From assembly GCA_019240215.1 (NCBI GenBank), contig JAFAYQ010000036.1, positions 1 through 64,000 on the forward strand: a DNA stretch of 64,000 bases. The letters run 5' to 3'. The notes under the pieces are model-generated. The model was not told where the DNA came from and made no database searches. It saw only the letters and a list, made by a program, of their open reading frames with translations. Positions within the stretch are counted from its first letter, which is position 1. Every line of letters begins with the position of its first letter. The DNA comes from Actinomycetota bacterium (GTDB lineage: Bacteria > Actinomycetota > Actinomycetes > Streptosporangiales > Streptosporangiaceae). Positions 27,501-34,833 of the stretch are shown here, piece after piece. A program made the position numbers and the translations under genes.

Positions 27501-28950
27501 GCACGGCCGCCGCCGGGCCGAGGTGGCCGCCGCCGAGGTGCACCGGACCGCCGCCGTCCAGCGGCACGAGGAGGCCGGGCAGGCCCACCAGGCCGCGCTG
27601 GCCGCCTGGTGGGTGCCGGTCGACGCGGGCCTGGCGGCCGCCCGGGGCCTGCCCGCCGTCTCGGGCCGCACCCCGGCCGACGGGGTGACCCAGGCCGAGG
27701 CGGCCCGCCAGCTGATCCCGCCCGGCCCGCCCGGGGCCGAGCCCGAGGCCCGGATCGCCGCCGCCTGGGCCCCGGTGGTGGGCCAGCCGCTGATCGAGCT
27801 GCGGACGGTGCTGGAGGGGGCCGGGGGACGCGGGGTGGCGCTGATCGACCCGACCACGGCCGGCCAGCTGCCCGCGGTCGCGATCCTGGCCGACGGAACC
27901 GGGCTGGCCAGCGAGCCCGCGCTGGCCGTGGCCCAGCTCGACCAGCAGATCACCACCCTCACCGAACAGCACGACGAGGCCCTCGACAAGGTCCTCACCG
28001 GCCTGCTGAACAGCACGTTCGTCGAGCACCTGCAGGACCGCCAGACGGCCGTGAGCGCGCTCATCGACGGCGTCAACCAGGTCCTGGCCCAGCACCCGAC
28101 CGGCGCCAGCGCCACCACCCTGCGGCTGCGCCGCCAGGCGGCGGCCGGCCACGGGGCCGCGTTCGCGGTGCTGACCGCGCTGGAGTCACCGCCCGGCGAA
28201 CAACAGGACGAGGTCCGGACCCAGGTCCGCACGTTCCTCGAACAGCAGATCCGCGCGGCCCAGGACCAGGGCCGGGCCACCGACGCCGACTGGCGCCAGC
28301 ACCTGGCGGTGCTGCTGGACTACCGCCGCTGGTTCGACGTGGTCACCGACTACCGGGTCGGCCAGGGCAGCTGGCGCCCGTTCACCGAAGAGGTGCACGC
28401 CAAGGACTCCGGTGGCGGCAAGGCGGTCACGCTGCTGCAGCCGATGCTGGCCGCCCTGGTCGCCCTCTACCGCGAGCCCGGCACCGCCCCCCGCCCGCTC
28501 TGGCTGGACGAGGCCTTCACCGGCGTCGACGACGCCAACCGGGCCACCATGCTGGCGCTGCTGGTCACCTTCGACCTGGACTTCCTCCTGGCCGGCCCGG
28601 CCACCCTGGTCACCACCGCCCAGGTCCCGTCGGCCGCGGTCTGGTTCATCAACCGCGCCCCGGCCCCCGACCCCGGCGTCGACCTGTCCCTCCTCCTCTG
28701 GACCACCGGCCCCCAGCCGGCCGGCCCCGCGCCCAGCCCAGCCGAGACCGGCCCAGCCGAGACCGGCCCAGCCGAGGCTGACCCGACCGGGACGGTCCAG
28801 GATCCCCCGGAGCAGACCGCCCCCAGCCAGGACCACACCGGCCCCTACCAGGCCGCCCCCCGCGACCTCCCCGACCCGCCGGCTCCCCGGCCCGCCCCTC
28901 AGACCGGCGAGCCCGCCGTGCCCGAATGGGCCCGCGGCGGGACTTTTTAA
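24529..28950 (+). CDS. JetC-like (TIGR02680) SMC ATPase of a type II Wadjet/Mks condensin
   Basis: 1473 residues. ABC head halves at both ends: Walker A GQNQSGKST (residues 54-62), ABC-signature-like SGGGKAV (from 1294) and Walker B PLWLDEAFTGVDD (catalytic pair D1327/E1328). Between them are two long Ala/Gln/Arg/Glu coiled-coil arms and a hinge near residues 580-780 (PLWRLLEPRESLAPDVL, AALDAAGLLDVWVTPDG), the TIGR02680 layout. The last ~80 residues are a Pro/Ala/Glu tail with ETGPA repeats. In Wadjet this motor extrudes DNA loops and JetD cuts the plasmid. No JetD gene follows: the next 200 bp are non-coding and then a kinase gene begins. Confidence 0.9.
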   Translation: MTVPTPMPAPGDPGSLPEPTRADRWQLLRAGVVNLWEFDVAEYWLAGGRAQFVGQNQSGKSTLMALTSLILLAGDLDRQLVDTFGQEHKAFRYYVEPTSDPQDRRESGPATSRGWAWLEFGRRGEEGPRYFTGLLFAQARRGATGLDQTWAVATGSTRVGAGLDLHQAAAVRPPSPLAAAPGFRVAADGAEYRSWVARELFGFTGPDRLDAVVRMLKVLRTPHLGQRLDPGFFTEQMRVALPSVEPARIADLAEGWDALDALARDRDHARTARDAVAGYLTRAWNPWADAVLRGRAGQLATSLARLDEAGQDRAAAEQTLAAAQARMTESAAQLQAARDTLSRVEQGYEDLLTSPAGPEPGQESGQNAGLNAGQDPAGTMARVEQLQQAAIRSRQAAADAAAEASKSQAALDRRAAERQAAVDAATRAADQVAAAVRASTAAAEAAGLPAETAAWAANGETGRLDAAVRQQRQQVADARPLLAAAARARQQEEAAARWATQATAAQGRAAARAGQASQAVDAGLQSLSDELEGWAAALGEDAPPADQRAAWLLAVSEQAGHDEPRPVLGGLVRDSWLAPRTATMRERAAVHEYHAGERQRTGRERDDQASQQLLAEPEAAAGTRFTRRQRPPAGPDGSPLWRLLEPRESLAPDVLSHIEAALDAAGLLDVWVTPDGAWIPARDGLDTVLTAATGWPDTTASFSTLASVLHPDPDAGPLASRVGALLHAIGYQAEEGRAPLSYSYGVTADGRWHTPFTAGQAGPPAHGAELIGAATRRDARERRVQALRDEAGRLRDEAAGLRRAAALLREQLTALETAAAGAPSDTGLVRAVLARQAAEVELRRAEAARDRAGEELAQARAATQDANTALLGHPATARPGALDGAGLDERSGALQAAAAAVAELALARAGEQAAQQAADWARALYTETAQLAAEAAERASRALRHADRDQDVADNAEEALDQSGRDLRQAAREQRARRDQLAAALDGRQDEHGRRRAEVAAAEVHRTAAVQRHEEAGQAHQAALAAWWVPVDAGLAAARGLPAVSGRTPADGVTQAEAARQLIPPGPPGAEPEARIAAAWAPVVGQPLIELRTVLEGAGGRGVALIDPTTAGQLPAVAILADGTGLASEPALAVAQLDQQITTLTEQHDEALDKVLTGLLNSTFVEHLQDRQTAVSALIDGVNQVLAQHPTGASATTLRLRRQAAAGHGAAFAVLTALESPPGEQQDEVRTQVRTFLEQQIRAAQDQGRATDADWRQHLAVLLDYRRWFDVVTDYRVGQGSWRPFTEEVHAKDSGGGKAVTLLQPMLAALVALYREPGTAPRPLWLDEAFTGVDDANRATMLALLVTFDLDFLLAGPATLVTTAQVPSAAVWFINRAPAPDPGVDLSLLLWTTGPQPAGPAPSPAETGPAETGPAEADPTGTVQDPPEQTAPSQDHTGPYQAAPRDLPDPPAPRPAPQTGEPAVPEWARGGTF

Positions 28951-29151
28951 GGCCGATATTCAGGCGCAAATACCCTCAAGCCAGGATCTAAGGCATTAAA
29001 AGGATTGAGCCAGGGCAAAAAGGGGCAATTACCGACCTGCCCGCAAAGCGTTACCATATCCCTGCCCAACGGGCGCGATGGCTCAAATAGGGTTTAGCGT
29101 AAACGACGCAGGCCCGACAAAATGGCTTTAGCGTGGGGGGGTCTCACGACT
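28951..29151. other. Gap between the SMC gene and the kinase gene
   Basis: 201 bp of lower GC than its surroundings (for example GGCATTAAAAGGATTGAGCC). No open frame or remnant of a nuclease gene was recognised. It probably holds the kinase promoter. Confidence 0.5.
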
Positions 29152-31272
29152 ATGCGGCAGGTCGGAAACTATCGCCTTGAGTCTCTGCTGGGTGTCGGCG
29201 GAATGGGAGAGGTTTACCGGGCGTACGACACCATCCGTGACCGGTACGTCGCTCTCAAGCTCCTGCCCGAGGCATTGTCGGGCGACCGGGATTACCTCAC
29301 GCGATTCCGGCGTGAATCGAACGTCGCTGCCCGGCTGCGGGAGCCGCACGTCATTCCCATTCACGACTTCGGCGAAATCGACGGCCAGCTCTTCATCGAC
29401 ATGCGCCTGGTCGACGGGGCCGACATCGGCAAGCTGCTGGAAACGCACGGCCGGATGGCGCCGCCGCGGGCGGCCGCTCTTATCAGCCAGGTCGCCGAGG
29501 CCCTGGACGCCGCCCACGCTGACCACCTGGTGCACCGTGACATCAAGCCTTCCAACATATTGGTCACGTTAAGCGACTTCGTTTATGTGGTCGACTTCGG
29601 TATAGCACGGTCGATGGACGGCCGGCAGACACCGCTGACGATCACCGGGGTAACCGTCGGCACGTGGGATTACATGGCCCCGGAGCGCTTCGTTGGCCAC
29701 GACGTTGACGGGCGGGCCGATGTCTACTCCCTGGCGTGCGTGCTGCACGAGTGCCTGACCGGCGCACCACCCTTCCACGGCCGGGATCTGCCCGCCCTCA
29801 TGTACGCCCAGCTCAACTCGGATCCGCCGGCGGCCAGCAGCCTGGTCGAGGGCATACCGCCGGGCTTGGACGCGGTGATTGCCCGCGGTATGGCCAAAGA
29901 CCCGAAGGACCGCTTTCCGATCGCGGGCGCGCTGGCCGCGGCGGCCCGCGAAGCCCTGCTGACCGAGCCGCCCATCCCGCCGGTGACGGAGCGGCCGGGG
30001 CCCGTACCGGAGCCAGCAGTTGACCAGTCCGCCCCGGCCGCCCCCTACCCCCCGACGCAACCGGTGATCGCGGCCAGCGTCCCCGATCGGGCGGCCCCGC
30101 GACCACCTCAGAGCGGGCCGGCGGCCACCACCATCGATCCGGTCGGCCGCCCCCTGCCACCTGACGCGGCGGCCGGCGAGCCGCCGCGCAGGCCCGCGTG
30201 GCGCCGGCTCGGCGTGCCGATTCTGGCCGCCGCCGCGCTGGTGGCGGCCGCGATCACGTTCGTCGTCCTCAGGACGCCCGCTGGGCCGCACGGCGGCGCT
30301 GCTGGCACCACCAGCGCGCACAGCCTCGCTGCGCCCAAGCTGGCGGGGACGATAAAGGTCGGGCAGTTCCCCAGCTTCGTCACGGTCGCGCCGGACAACA
30401 AGTTCGCCTACATCACCAACGTCGGGTCGAAGACGATCTCGGTGCTCGACACCGCCACCGACAAGGTGTCCAGGACCATTCCGATCCGGCCGGGACCGCC
30501 CCAGTTCGTCTCGTTCTCCACCGACAGCAAGACGGCCTACGTGAGCGTCTACGACACGAGCGGCTCGGTGCACCTCATCGTGTTCATCGACACCGCTACC
30601 GGCCAGGTGACGGGCCAGGTGCCGGTGACCAATCACACGCCGGGACCCTCGCAGGTCAGCCCGGACGACCAGTACCTCTACGTGCCGAACCACAACAGCA
30701 TGACGATGAACGGCGCCATGAAGGCGATGACCGGCCCGGGCCAGGACGACATTGACGTGATCAGCACCGCCACCAAAAAGCTGGTCGGCACCATCGCCAC
30801 CGCGCCGAATCCGCACTGGATCACGGTCGGCCAGAACGGGCTGCTTTACGTCACGAACCACACGTCCGGTGAGATCACGGTCATCAACCCGAACACCAAC
30901 CAGGTCGTCAAGGTGTTCCCGGTGGGCGAGACCCCGCACGCTATTTATGCCTCGCCCACCACCAGCCGGCTGGCGGTCACCAGCTACGGCGGCGCCGAGG
31001 TCTTCATCGTCAGCACGGTGACCGACAAGGTCGTCGCGACGATCCCGGTCGGCCGGGAACCGCTGGACGTCGAGTACTCGCCCGACGGGCGCTACATCTG
31101 CACCGCCAACAGCGAGGACAACACGGTCTCGGTGATCGACGCCGCGACCAGCAAGGTCATCGACACGATCAAGACCGGGAAACAGCCCACCGGCATCGAC
31201 TTCGACGGGCGCCAGGGCTACGTGACCGACGAGGGCAGCGGCACCGTCGAAATCCTGAACTTCCCGCAATGA
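29152..31272 (+). CDS. Ser/Thr protein kinase with extracellular YVTN-type beta-propeller
   Basis: 706 residues from the ATG at 29152 (G-rich ribosome-binding site GGGGGGG ~10 bp upstream); an ATG at 29122 adds ten residues. The kinase domain (~1-270) has G-loop LGVGGMGEVY, the Lys in VALKLLP, HRDIKPSN, DFG and APE, so it should be active. A Pro-rich linker and one membrane helix (PILAAAALVAAAITFVVL) follow. Then ~300 extracellular residues contain about seven blades of the type NKFAYITNVGSKTISVLD / GRYICTANSEDNTVSVID. The build resembles mycobacterial PknD, whose NHL propeller is a sensor. Confidence 0.9.
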   Translation: MRQVGNYRLESLLGVGGMGEVYRAYDTIRDRYVALKLLPEALSGDRDYLTRFRRESNVAARLREPHVIPIHDFGEIDGQLFIDMRLVDGADIGKLLETHGRMAPPRAAALISQVAEALDAAHADHLVHRDIKPSNILVTLSDFVYVVDFGIARSMDGRQTPLTITGVTVGTWDYMAPERFVGHDVDGRADVYSLACVLHECLTGAPPFHGRDLPALMYAQLNSDPPAASSLVEGIPPGLDAVIARGMAKDPKDRFPIAGALAAAAREALLTEPPIPPVTERPGPVPEPAVDQSAPAAPYPPTQPVIAASVPDRAAPRPPQSGPAATTIDPVGRPLPPDAAAGEPPRRPAWRRLGVPILAAAALVAAAITFVVLRTPAGPHGGAAGTTSAHSLAAPKLAGTIKVGQFPSFVTVAPDNKFAYITNVGSKTISVLDTATDKVSRTIPIRPGPPQFVSFSTDSKTAYVSVYDTSGSVHLIVFIDTATGQVTGQVPVTNHTPGPSQVSPDDQYLYVPNHNSMTMNGAMKAMTGPGQDDIDVISTATKKLVGTIATAPNPHWITVGQNGLLYVTNHTSGEITVINPNTNQVVKVFPVGETPHAIYASPTTSRLAVTSYGGAEVFIVSTVTDKVVATIPVGREPLDVEYSPDGRYICTANSEDNTVSVIDAATSKVIDTIKTGKQPTGIDFDGRQGYVTDEGSGTVEILNFPQ

Positions 31273-31311
31273 GGCCGCTTGGCCGGGGCACCCGGCCAGC
31301 GCGAGGCGGCC
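31273..31311. terminator. Bidirectional terminator between the kinase gene and nucS
   Basis: TGGCCGGG (31280-31287) and CCCGGCCA (31291-31298) form the inner stem around GCA; GGCCGC (31273-31278) and GCGGCC (31306-31311) form an outer stem. It begins directly after the kinase stop and faces the converging nucS. Confidence 0.7.
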
Positions 31312-31321
31312 ACCGCCCCGC

Positions 31322-31981
31322 TCAGAACAGCCGCAGCGAGTCGTCCTCAGTCCCGCGCATGGCTTCGTAGTCGAGCAGGACGCAGCGGATCCCGCGGTCG
31401 GTGGCCAGCACCCGGGCCTGGGGTTTGATCTCCTGGGCGGCGAAGATGCCCTGGACCGGGGCCAGCAGCGGGTCCCGGTTGAGCAGCTCCAGGTAACGGG
31501 TCAGCTGCTCGACGCCGTCGATCTCGCCGCGCCGCTTGATCTCGACCGCGACGCTGCCGCCGGCCGCGTCCTTGCACATCAGGTCGACCGGGCCGATCGG
31601 GGTGGGGAACTCCCGGCGGACCAGCCGCCAGCCGTCCCCCAGGTGGTGCAGCTGAACGGCCAGCAGCTCCTGCAGGTGCGACTCGACCCCGTCCTTCTTC
31701 AGCCCCGGGTCGACCCCGAGGTCGACCGAGCTGTCGCTCACGATCTCCTCGAGGGTGATCGCCAGCGTCTCGCCCGCCTTGTTGGTCACCGTCCACTGGC
31801 CGGGCTGCTCGGACAGCTTGCAGGGCGGGGACATCCAGTTCAGCGGCTTGTACGAGCCGCCGTCGGAGTGGACCAGCACCGAGCCGTCGGCCTTGACGAT
31901 GAGCAGCCGGAGCGCCGAGGGGAGATGAGCGGTCAGCCGGCCGACGTAGTCGACGCTGCACCGCGCGATAACGAGCCGCAC
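31322..31981 (-). CDS. nucS: NucS/EndoMS mismatch-specific endonuclease
   Basis: 219 residues. Start set at the GTG at 31981 because NucS proteins begin RLVIARC; the frame stays open upstream but reads through unrelated Gly/Pro codons. The N-terminal DNA-binding domain ([13 protein letters not shown]) and the C-terminal RecB-like nuclease domain with the Glu-x-Lys element ([20 protein letters not shown]) are intact. EndoMS cuts both strands at mismatches and provides mismatch repair in actinobacteria that lack MutS/MutL. A housekeeping gene. Confidence 0.94.
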   Translation of the reverse strand: MRLVIARCSVDYVGRLTAHLPSALRLLIVKADGSVLVHSDGGSYKPLNWMSPPCKLSEQPGQWTVTNKAGETLAITLEEIVSDSSVDLGVDPGLKKDGVESHLQELLAVQLHHLGDGWRLVRREFPTPIGPVDLMCKDAAGGSVAVEIKRRGEIDGVEQLTRYLELLNRDPLLAPVQGIFAAQEIKPQARVLATDRGIRCVLLDYEAMRGTEDDSLRLF

Positions 31982-32058
31982 GGAACGCCACTGTAGCGGT
32001 CCCGCCGGAGGTCCGGGCCCGCATGAGGGAGGTCCCGGGCCCACATAAAGTTACCGGC

Positions 32059-32346
32059 GTGAGCCCCCGTAAAACCCGCCGTGAGCGGCCGCCCGCCGCG
32101 GCCTGGCCGCTCGGTCCCGAACGGGCCGAGAGCTGGCCGGACGGGGACTGGGTGGTGCGGCAGGTCCCCGGTGCGGCCGCCACCAAGGAGTACCGCTGCC
32201 CGGGCTGCGACCAGGAGATCGTGCTGGGCACGCCGCACCTGGTGGCCTGGCCGGCCGAGGCGCCCGGAGTCGACCTGCGGCGGCACTGGCACCGGGCCTG
32301 CTGGCCGCGGCGGCTGACCCGGCGCCCGGGCTCCAACCGCCGCTGA
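32059..32346 (+). CDS. Small zinc-ribbon-like protein divergent from nucS
   Basis: 95 residues from the GTG at 32059, preferred over an ATG at 32023 that adds a non-conserved-looking leader. YRCPGCDQEI followed by HWHRACW supplies Cys/His pairs that could bind one zinc. The rest is Arg/Pro-rich. Similar small proteins sit next to nucS in many actinobacteria; role unknown. It is followed by a strong terminator. Confidence 0.7.
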   Translation: MSPRKTRRERPPAAAWPLGPERAESWPDGDWVVRQVPGAAATKEYRCPGCDQEIVLGTPHLVAWPAEAPGVDLRRHWHRACWPRRLTRRPGSNRR

Positions 32347-32365
32347 GCCCACTGAGAGCAGATAC

Positions 32366-32402
32366 GGAAGGGCCGGCCCCCCGAGGGGAGCCCGGCCCTT
32401 CC
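32366..32402. terminator. Strong bidirectional hairpin terminator
   Basis: GGAAGGGCCGG (32366-32376) pairs perfectly with CCGGCCCTTCC (32392-32402) around a 15-nt loop. It lies between the small zinc-ribbon gene and the converging coiled-coil gene and can stop both. Confidence 0.8.
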
Positions 32403-32422
32403 GGCCATCCGTTACCGCGTAC

Positions 32423-33823
32423 TTACTCGGTCCACCAGTCCTCGTCGTCCGCCGCCTTGCCGTTGGCGCCCTGCTTGGCACCGTTGGCGGCCGGGGCGCC
32501 GTTGCGCACCGGCTGGCCCTGAGCAGGCGCCTGGCGCTGGGCCGGAGCCTGGACGGCCTGGGTGGCGTTGCCGTTGGCGGGCTTCGGTGCCTCCTGCACG
32601 GGGGCGGCCGGAGCCGGTCGCGGCGCGTCACTGATGGCCGGACGGGACGGGGCGGCCGGCACCGAGGAGGCTTCCTCCATGCCGGGGACGCCGCCACCGA
32701 GCAGCTGCCGCAGCTGGGCCAGGTGGCTGCTGATGCTGTCCTTCTGGCGGGTGAGCTCGTCGACCTGGCGCTGCGCGTTGACGCGGGCCCGCTCGGCTTC
32801 GCTCTTGGTCTCGGCCAGCAGGTGGTCGGCCTGGCTCTTGGCCTGGCTGACGATCTGGTCGGCGTTCTTCTTGGCGTTGCTGACCAGCTGCTTGGCGTGC
32901 GAGTCGGCGTCGCGGCGGGTCTGCTCGGCCTGGGCGCTGGCCTTGGCTGCGCGCTGCTCGGCGGTCGACGCCCGCTGCTCGGCCTCGGAGACCAGCTTCT
33001 GGGTGGCGGCCTGGGCGGCCGACAGCCGCTCGGCCTCCTGGCGCTCGGCCTCCTCGCGCCGGGCGGCCAGCTGGATCTCGAACTCCGCCTCGGCCTGCGC
33101 CCGCTGCGCTTCGCTCTCCTCCAGGATGCGCTGCGCCTGGCTGCGCATCTCATCCGCCTGCCGCTTGGAGGTGGTGAGGATCTCGTCCCGCTCCCGCTTG
33201 GCCGACGCCTTGAGCTGGGCCACCTCGCGCTCGGTGGTGGTCCGCAGCTTGGCGATGTCGCGCTCCACGGCCGCCCGCTTCTCGGCGATCTCGTGGTCGG
33301 CGGTGGCCCGCAGCTTGGCCACCTCACGCTCGGTCGTCGAGGTGAGCTCGTCCGCCTCGCGCCGGGCACCCGTCCTGATCGAGTCGGCTTCGCGCTCCGC
33401 CGCACCCCGCTGGTCGTCGGTCTCGCGCTTGGCGATCGCCCGCAGCTCGGCCGCCTCGTTCTCGGCCGACGCCCGGACCTCGGCCGCGTCCACCTTGGAG
33501 GCGGCCTTGATCTCGTTGGCCTCGGACCGGGCCGCCTGGACCAGCTCGGTGGCCTGTTCCTCAGCTAGCCGCAGCAGTTGCTCGATCCGCGCGCCGAGGC
33601 CCGAATAGGTCGGTCGTTCCTGCTCCTGGAGCTGCCGGTGCGCCTCGGCCAGGTCCTGGTGCAGCCCCTGCACCTGATCCTTCTGCTGGCGCAGATCCCC
33701 TTCCAGCGCGGCCAAGTGCTCGTTGACCTGCTGGGGGTCGTAACCGCGCATGACTTTCGCGAACTCGCGCGGCTGCGAGTCTTCAAAGAAGTTGGTGAGC
33801 TGTGCGTCAATATCGGATTGCAT
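32423..33823 (-). CDS. DivIVA-domain coiled-coil cytoskeletal protein (FilP/Scy-like)
   Basis: 466 residues. The N-terminus FAKVMRGYDPQQVNEHLAAL is a DivIVA-type membrane/pole-targeting element. It is followed by ~300 residues of uninterrupted coiled coil rich in Ala/Glu/Arg with repeating AERE/ATAD-type phrases, then an Ala/Pro/Gln-rich disordered tail ending in DDEDWWTE. Streptomyces FilP and Scy are related proteins that organise hyphal tips. A role in polar growth or cell shape is inferred. ATG start at 33823. Confidence 0.82.
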   Translation of the reverse strand: MQSDIDAQLTNFFEDSQPREFAKVMRGYDPQQVNEHLAALEGDLRQQKDQVQGLHQDLAEAHRQLQEQERPTYSGLGARIEQLLRLAEEQATELVQAARSEANEIKAASKVDAAEVRASAENEAAELRAIAKRETDDQRGAAEREADSIRTGARREADELTSTTEREVAKLRATADHEIAEKRAAVERDIAKLRTTTEREVAQLKASAKRERDEILTTSKRQADEMRSQAQRILEESEAQRAQAEAEFEIQLAARREEAERQEAERLSAAQAATQKLVSEAEQRASTAEQRAAKASAQAEQTRRDADSHAKQLVSNAKKNADQIVSQAKSQADHLLAETKSEAERARVNAQRQVDELTRQKDSISSHLAQLRQLLGGGVPGMEEASSVPAAPSRPAISDAPRPAPAAPVQEAPKPANGNATQAVQAPAQRQAPAQGQPVRNGAPAANGAKQGANGKAADDEDWWTE

Positions 33824-34248
33824 GTGGCCTAACCCTGTTGGACGGTACGGCAGGCGGGGGGTTCAGGTGCGAAGATCATCGACCGATCAGCGACTTATCC
33901 ACCGGCGGGACGGCGGCTCTTCGCCCGGTCGTTAACGGACTTCTGCGATTTTCTCACCCGGTAGCAGGCAGACTACTCCGCCTGCGCGCCGTTGTTGGTT
34001 CCTTCGGACTTCCCAGCGGCGGATTCTCTGGACTGTGACCTACGCTTCCGGTCAATCTGCACTATATCGGTCATTGTCCGTATATCTTCCCTGCGTAGCG
34101 GGCACTTTCCGGGTCGCGCGGCCGGCGTCCCGGCGGCGTCTTCCGGGTGTCCGGGTCGCGTCTTGATGATGTCGGACGGCCCGGACGGCGACGGACCTGA
34201 GTCCCATTTCGGTCAGCGAGCCCGCTTCCAGTCAGTGGCCGTGAACCG
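33824..34248. other. Non-coding gap before the coiled-coil gene
   Basis: 425 bp between two leftward genes, presumably holding the promoter of the coiled-coil gene. Small open frames here run into coding DNA of neighbours and show no codon bias. A slightly A/T-richer patch lies at 34050-34100 (CACTATATCGGTCATTGTCC). No clear operator seen. Confidence 0.5.
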
Positions 34249-34704
34249 TCAACTGCCCGCGCGGCGCGGCTCGACCAGTTCGGTCAGCACTCCGCCCAGA
34301 TCGGCCGGGTGCAGGAACGCGATCGAGGCGCCGAGCGAGCCGTGCCGCGGCCGCTCGTCGATCAGCCGGACCCCGGACCCGGCCACCTCGGCCAGCGCCG
34401 ACCGGACGTCGGTGACCGCGTAGCCGATGTGGTGGATCCCCTCGCCCCGGCGGGCCATGAACTTGCCGACCGGCGAGTCCGGGGACAACGGCTCCAGCAG
34501 CTGGATGTAGGAGCCCCCCGGCCCTCCGCCCGCCCCCAGCGCCTCGTCCGCACCGGTCGCCACCAGCAGCATGGCTTCGCGGACGCCTTGTTCTTCGTTG
34601 ACTTCGCGGGACGCCACCGTCAGCCCGAACACGGAGCAGTAGCGGGCTACCGCTTCGGTTAGGTCCCGGCAGGCGATCCCGACGTGATCGATCCTGGTCA
34701 GCAT
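34249..34704 (-). CDS. mce: Methylmalonyl-CoA epimerase
   Basis: Interconverts (S)- and (R)-methylmalonyl-CoA in propionate and odd-chain/branched-chain catabolism. 151-residue vicinal-oxygen-chelate fold. IDHVGIACRDL gives the first metal His, EGIHHIGYAV the second, with Gln and Glu ligands in SYIQLLEPL and VLTELVEP. ATG start at 34704. Divergent from the thiolase gene. Consistent with the PduO enzyme elsewhere in the window supplying B12 for the mutase. Confidence 0.94.
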   Translation of the reverse strand: MLTRIDHVGIACRDLTEAVARYCSVFGLTVASREVNEEQGVREAMLLVATGADEALGAGGGPGGSYIQLLEPLSPDSPVGKFMARRGEGIHHIGYAVTDVRSALAEVAGSGVRLIDERPRHGSLGASIAFLHPADLGGVLTELVEPRRAGS

Positions 34705-34833
34705 GGTCCGACCATCACATCAGATCGCCGGCCGGGGCGGAATGCGATGCGGGTCACAGCTGCTGTCGACCGCAGGTGGGTATCGTGACCAGCAGTGGGC
34801 TCACGAGCCCGGAACGGCACGTGGAGGTATGTC

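Noticed and set aside
21765-28950. Recently acquired defence island
   Set aside because: No integrase, transposase, tRNA junction or shift in base composition was seen at its borders; housekeeping genes lie on both sides.
31322-31981. NucS as a substitute nuclease for the JetABC complex
   Set aside because: NucS is a conserved actinobacterial mismatch-repair gene with its own usual neighbours, is on the opposite strand and is separated by the kinase gene; adjacency alone is not evidence.
31933-33405. 490-codon leftward frame inside the coiled-coil gene
   Set aside because: Arg/Ser/Pro-rich shadow of the DivIVA-like coding sequence in another frame.
33992-34423. 143-codon rightward frame before the epimerase
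   Set aside because: Half of it is antisense to mce, there is no ribosome-binding site and no recognisable domain.
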